A stretch of DNA of 7,696 nucleotides from DATGQT01 sp033720695 (GTDB lineage Bacteria; Bacteroidota; Rhodothermia; Rhodothermales; Rubricoccaceae): NCBI GenBank assembly GCA_033720695.1, contig JAWWCA010000171.1, forward strand, positions 1-7,696. The letters run 5' to 3'. Position numbers and translations under genes: made by a program. This document shows positions 4,546 through 7,696 of the stretch, in pieces; position 1 is the first letter of the stretch; each line of letters opens with the position of its first letter. The notes beneath the pieces are model-generated. The model was not told the origin of the DNA and did not search any database. It saw nothing but the letters and a program-made list of their open reading frames with translations.

Positions 4546-7239
4546 ATGGGAGATCGCGAGGGCCTACCTGAATCCGCGTCCGCGCCCGGGGAGCAGCAAG
4601 GGGAGCCGTCGCGCCCGGACCCCTATGGGCTCTGCGGCCAGACCGTCGCGCACTACGCCATCCAGGACGTGCTGGGCGGGGGGGGGATGGGCGTCGTGTA
4701 CCGCGCCGAGGACACGCGCCTGCGCCGGACGGTCGCGCTGAAGTTCTTGCCGCCGCGCCTGGCCCTCGAGGCCCGCGCCAAGGCCCGCTTCATGACCGAG
4801 GCCCAGGCCGCCTCGGCGCTCGACCACCCCAACATCTGCACGGTCCACGAGATCGGCGAGACGAGCGCCGGGCAGCCCTTCATCGCGATGGCCTACTACC
4901 CGGGCGCGTCGCTGCGGGCGACGCTGGCACGGGGGGCCCTCGCGCCCGAGGAGGCCGCCGACCTCGTCGCGCAGGTCGCTCGCGGGCTGGCGGCGGCCCA
5001 TGCGGCGGGCATCGTCCACCGCGACGTGAAGCCGGACAACGTCATCGTCACGCCCGAGGGCGTGGCCAAGCTCGTGGACTTCGGCGTGGCGAAGGTGGCC
5101 GACACGCTGCTGACGCAGACCGGCGCGACCCTCGGCACGCTCGCCTACATGAGCCCCGAGCAGACGCGCGGCGACGCGGTGGATGCACGGACAGACATCT
5201 GGGCGCTCGGCGCCGTGCTCTACGAGGCGCTCACCGGCGCGCGCCCCTTCCGCGGCGCGTACGACCAGGCCGTCGTGTACTCCATCCTGCACGAAGAGGC
5301 CGAGCCGGTCGCGGCCCTGAACCCGGACGTGCCGCCCCCCCTCGGGGACATCGTGGCGCGGTGCCTTCAGAAGGACCCGGCGCAGCGCTACCCCGATGCC
5401 CAGGCCCTCGCCACAGACCTCGATGCGTTCCGGCAGGGCACCGCGACGAGCGCGGGCGGCTCCGCCGAGGACCCCACGGCCGTCGCGGAGGCGCCGTCGC
5501 GGCGTGTGCGGCCGGGCCTCGCGCTGGGCGGGCTCGGCGCGCTCGCGCTCCTCGCGGCGCTGCTGCTGGCCTGGCCCGCCGCCGAGCCCGGCGAGCGGCC
5601 CCGTAGCGCGGCGACGGCCTCGGGCCTGCGGCAGGTGGCCGTGCTGCCGTTCGCCAACGTCGGGGGCGACGCGGAGAACCAGGCCTTCATCGACGGCCTC
5701 GTCTACACGATCGGGGCGACGCTGACGGAGATGGAGCAGTTCTCGAACCGCCTCTCCGTCCTCCCCACCGACGACGCCCTCAGCGCCTCGGCGCGCTCGC
5801 CCCGCGAAGCGGCCACCGCCCTCGGGGCCGACCTCGTCGTGAGCGGCAGCGTGCAGCGCGCCGCCGAGCGCATCCGGCTCACGCTCGAGGTCTACGACGC
5901 GCACGCCGACCGGCGGCTCGGCAGCCGCCTCCTCGACAAGACGACCACGGATCTGCTGGCGCTCCAGGACAGCGTCGCCATCACGCTCGCCAGCCTGCTC
6001 GACGTGGAGCTGAACGAGGCGGCGCGCGAGGCCCTCGCGGCGGGCGGCACCACGAGCCCCGTCGCGTACGACCGCTACACGCAGGCCCGCGGCTACCTCC
6101 AGGACTACGAGACCGAGGCCAACGTGGACCGCGCCATCGCGCTCTTCCGGCGCGCCCTCGACGAGGACGACCGCTACGCCCTCGCCTGGGCCGGGCTGGG
6201 CGAGGCCTACTGGCGCAAGTACGAGCTCAGCAACGACCCGGCGTGGGTCGAGCGGGCCTCCGAGGCCGGCGAGCGGGCGGTGGCGCTGGACGAGAACCTC
6301 GCGCGCGTCCGCGTCACGCTGGGGATGATCTACAAGGGCACGGGCCGCTACGAGCAGGCCGAGAGGGAGCTCCGCCGCGCCCTCGCCCTCGACCCCTCCG
6401 ACGCCGTGGCGCATCAGCAGCTCGCCTCCACCTACTACAACCTCGGCCGCCTCGACGAGGCCGAGGCCGAGTACAAGCGCGCCATCGCCCTCAAGCCCGG
6501 CTACTGGGCGTTCTACAACAACCTCGGCAACGTCTACAGGGACCAGGAACGCCACGAGGACGCCCTCCCGCTGTTCCGCCGGGTCGTTGCGCTCCACCCC
6601 GACAACCCGTGGGGGTACAGCAACCTGGGTGGGGCGCACTACAGCCTCGGCCGGTCCGACTCCGCCATCGTCTGGTACCGCCGGGCCACCGAGGTCAACC
6701 CCGCCGCCACCGGTCCGACGGCCCTGGCCTACATCAACCTCGGCCAGATCTACCTCGACCGACAGGACTACGACCAGGCGGTGCCGCTGTACCGGCGGGC
6801 CGTGGCGCTCGACAGCATGGAGTCCGACAACTGGTACTTCCTCGGCAACGCCTACTACCTGGCCGGGCGGCACGCCGAGGCCGAGCGGGCCTGGCGACGG
6901 ATGATCACGCTCGACGAGCAGGTGGTCGAGGTCAACCCCAACGACGAGGACGGCCTGATCGGGCTGGCCTACGGCTACGCATGGACCGACCAGCCCGAGC
7001 GCGCGCAGGAGCCGCTGCGCCGCCTGGTCGCCCTGACGCAGAAGCGCGTGCACACCCACCTCCTCATCGCACGGATCTACGAGCGGCTCGGGGATCGAGC
7101 GGCAGCCTTACATTCGCTCGAAGAGGGCCTGAATCGAGGCCTCGCCGTGCGGGAGGTCGAGAGCTCGCCCTGGCTCGACGCCCTGAGGGCGGACCCTCGC
7201 TACCGCTCCTTGATCCAGGCGCACTCCCGGCAGGGCTAG
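4546..7239 (+). CDS. Membrane Ser/Thr protein kinase with TolB-like domain and TPR array
   Basis: This encodes 897 residues from the ATG at 4546; an in-frame ATG at 4462 would add 28 residues of Pro/Arg-rich, probably non-coding sequence. Residues 37-295 are a Hanks-type (PknB-like) kinase with all key elements: glycine loop LGGGGMGVVY (43-52), ATP-binding Lys66 in VALKFLPP, helix-C Glu85, catalytic HRDVKPDN (158-165), DFG (178-180), GTLAYMSPE (197-205), DIWALG (217-222) and the late conserved Arg281. It should therefore be active and phosphorylate Ser/Thr in the cytoplasm. After an Arg-rich flank, residues 324-343 form one transmembrane helix. Residues 361-490 resemble the TolB-like/FlgO-like domain (QVAVLPFANV, GADLVVSGSVQ). 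Residues 507-866 are about ten TPRs, ending in SSPWLDALRADPRYRSL, a typical tail of such TPR proteins. The TolB/TPR half is inferred to be extracytoplasmic and to sense or bind protein partners. The substrate is unknown. The small gene at 7313 lies 73 bases downstream and may be co-transcribed. Confidence 0.95.
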   Translation: MGDREGLPESASAPGEQQGEPSRPDPYGLCGQTVAHYAIQDVLGGGGMGVVYRAEDTRLRRTVALKFLPPRLALEARAKARFMTEAQAASALDHPNICTVHEIGETSAGQPFIAMAYYPGASLRATLARGALAPEEAADLVAQVARGLAAAHAAGIVHRDVKPDNVIVTPEGVAKLVDFGVAKVADTLLTQTGATLGTLAYMSPEQTRGDAVDARTDIWALGAVLYEALTGARPFRGAYDQAVVYSILHEEAEPVAALNPDVPPPLGDIVARCLQKDPAQRYPDAQALATDLDAFRQGTATSAGGSAEDPTAVAEAPSRRVRPGLALGGLGALALLAALLLAWPAAEPGERPRSAATASGLRQVAVLPFANVGGDAENQAFIDGLVYTIGATLTEMEQFSNRLSVLPTDDALSASARSPREAATALGADLVVSGSVQRAAERIRLTLEVYDAHADRRLGSRLLDKTTTDLLALQDSVAITLASLLDVELNEAAREALAAGGTTSPVAYDRYTQARGYLQDYETEANVDRAIALFRRALDEDDRYALAWAGLGEAYWRKYELSNDPAWVERASEAGERAVALDENLARVRVTLGMIYKGTGRYEQAERELRRALALDPSDAVAHQQLASTYYNLGRLDEAEAEYKRAIALKPGYWAFYNNLGNVYRDQERHEDALPLFRRVVALHPDNPWGYSNLGGAHYSLGRSDSAIVWYRRATEVNPAATGPTALAYINLGQIYLDRQDYDQAVPLYRRAVALDSMESDNWYFLGNAYYLAGRHAEAERAWRRMITLDEQVVEVNPNDEDGLIGLAYGYAWTDQPERAQEPLRRLVALTQKRVHTHLLIARIYERLGDRAAALHSLEEGLNRGLAVREVESSPWLDALRADPRYRSLIQAHSRQG

Positions 7240-7312
7240 CCGGACGAGCCCCGGCCCGCACCGCGTCGCCTCCCCCCTCTCCTTTCCTCCATCCAGCTCC
7301 ACGAGCAAGCCC

Positions 7313-7609
7313 ATGAGCGACGTCACCGTGACGATTGCCAGCGATGGCACGCCCACCCCCTCGGATATCCAGATCAGCCCCGGCGACACCGTCTCCTTCC
7401 ACGCCGACGGGGCCGACATCGTGCTCTGCGTCGACCCTGGCGAGTACTTCGGCGAGGAGCGCTACGCGATCCCCAACGGGGAGACCGTGCACCTGACCAT
7501 GCAGGCGGACGCCTCGGGTTCGTTCGAGTACATCACGCTCGTCGGTGACCTGAGCGCCGACTGCTACGATGGCCGCGACAAGCGCGGCGGCGGCGGCGGC
7601 AACGGCTAG
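7313..7609 (+). CDS. Small hypothetical protein, cupredoxin-like beta-sandwich
   Basis: This encodes 98 residues and I do not recognise a named family. The sequence alternates short beta strands and turns: VTVTIAS (4-10), then IQISPGDTVSFHADG (19-33), DIVLCVDP (35-42), YAIPNGETVHLTMQAD (51-66) and FEYITLVGD (71-79). The strand-P-G-D-x-V-x-F pattern is typical of cupredoxin and related plastocyanin-like folds. The canonical ligand set (His, then Cys-x-x-His-x(3-4)-Met late in the chain) is absent: the only candidates are His30, Cys39, His60, Met63 and Cys84 in non-canonical order, so copper binding is doubtful. There is no signal peptide, and the tail is Lys-Arg-Gly5-Asn-Gly. It follows the kinase gene by 73 bases on the same strand and may share its transcript. 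No clear ribosome site precedes it, but the composition and clean frame make it a likely real gene. Confidence 0.75.
   Translation: MSDVTVTIASDGTPTPSDIQISPGDTVSFHADGADIVLCVDPGEYFGEERYAIPNGETVHLTMQADASGSFEYITLVGDLSADCYDGRDKRGGGGGNG
7586..7600 (+). repeat. (GGC)5 triplet repeat
   Basis: Five tandem GGC codons encode the five-glycine tail of the small downstream protein, just before Asn-Gly and the stop. Length change by slippage would alter only the number of glycines, because the unit is a codon. Confidence 0.6.
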
Positions 7610-7629
7610 CCAGCTCCCGTTGGCGGCCC

Positions 7630-7658
7630 GCGGCACCGGTCCCGTGGCGGGGTGCCGC
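7630..7658 (+). terminator. GC-rich hairpin after the last gene, possible terminator
   Basis: GCGGCACC (7630-7637) and GGTGCCGC (7651-7658) form a perfect eight-base stem with a 13-base loop, starting 21 bases after the stop at 7609. The position suits a terminator for the kinase plus small-gene transcript. No T-run follows, so it is not a canonical intrinsic terminator; it might be an RNA 3'-end stabiliser or a chance hairpin in GC-rich DNA. Confidence 0.35.
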
Positions 7659-7696
7659 CGCTCGCGACGGCGGGCGTCAGGGGCAGGCCGCGAGGC

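Noticed and set aside
3386..4741. Plus-strand open frame (451 codons) spanning the DUF1684 gene and the start of the kinase
   Set aside because: It is opposite a well-supported DUF1684 gene and out of frame with the kinase, with an Arg/Gly/Ala-rich composition and no domain.
4564..7059. Very long minus-strand open frame (831 codons) opposite the kinase
   Set aside because: It is striking in length, but GC-rich codon use suppresses stops in the antisense frame. The product has no domain, while the plus strand encodes a complete kinase with all catalytic motifs.
6243..7316. Plus-strand open frame (357 codons) within the kinase in another frame
   Set aside because: It is a Pro/Arg/Gly-rich shadow inside the TPR region; the kinase frame is uninterrupted through this stretch.

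Overview
The window is GC-rich DNA from a bacterium, probably of the Bacteroidota/Rhodothermota lineage (Rhodothermia-like). This is inferred from four things. The coding sequence is strongly GC-biased. The best promoter matches the Bacteroidota -33/-7 form rather than the E. coli form. A Reg_prop beta-propeller sensor is present. There is also a Ser/Thr kinase fused to TolB-like and TPR domains. Gemmatimonadota or Acidobacteriota remain possible, because they carry similar families. I see no tRNA, rRNA, CRISPR array, insertion sequence or phage gene.

Layout: (1) 1-1432, minus strand, is the N-terminal 477 codons of a secreted or periplasm-facing propeller sensor of the two-component-regulator type; it runs off the left edge. 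(2) 1433-1836 is a divergent intergenic region with no convincing gene. It has an AT-rich island at about 1708-1750 holding a promoter that points right. (3) 1837-3357, plus strand, is a TPR-repeat lipoprotein. (4) 3383-4270, minus strand, is a DUF1684 lipoprotein, convergent with the TPR gene across a 25-base gap that overlaps a small hairpin. (5) 4271-4545 is a second divergent intergenic region. (6) 4546-7239, plus strand, is a membrane-spanning Ser/Thr protein kinase with a cytoplasmic kinase domain, one transmembrane helix, a TolB-like domain and a long TPR array. (7) 7313-7609, plus strand, is a small protein that looks like a cupredoxin-type beta-sandwich without the usual copper ligands or a signal peptide. 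A GC-rich hairpin follows it.

Working together: every large product is predicted to reach or cross the inner membrane (secreted propeller sensor, two lipoproteins, kinase with an extracytoplasmic TolB/TPR region). The window therefore reads as an envelope sensing and signalling neighbourhood. The genes are not one operon: they lie in alternating orientations, and only the kinase and the small protein are co-directional neighbours. A functional link between the TPR lipoprotein and the TPR part of the kinase is a hypothesis based on proximity and repeat type. All families seen are known ones; I did not find a clearly new system.
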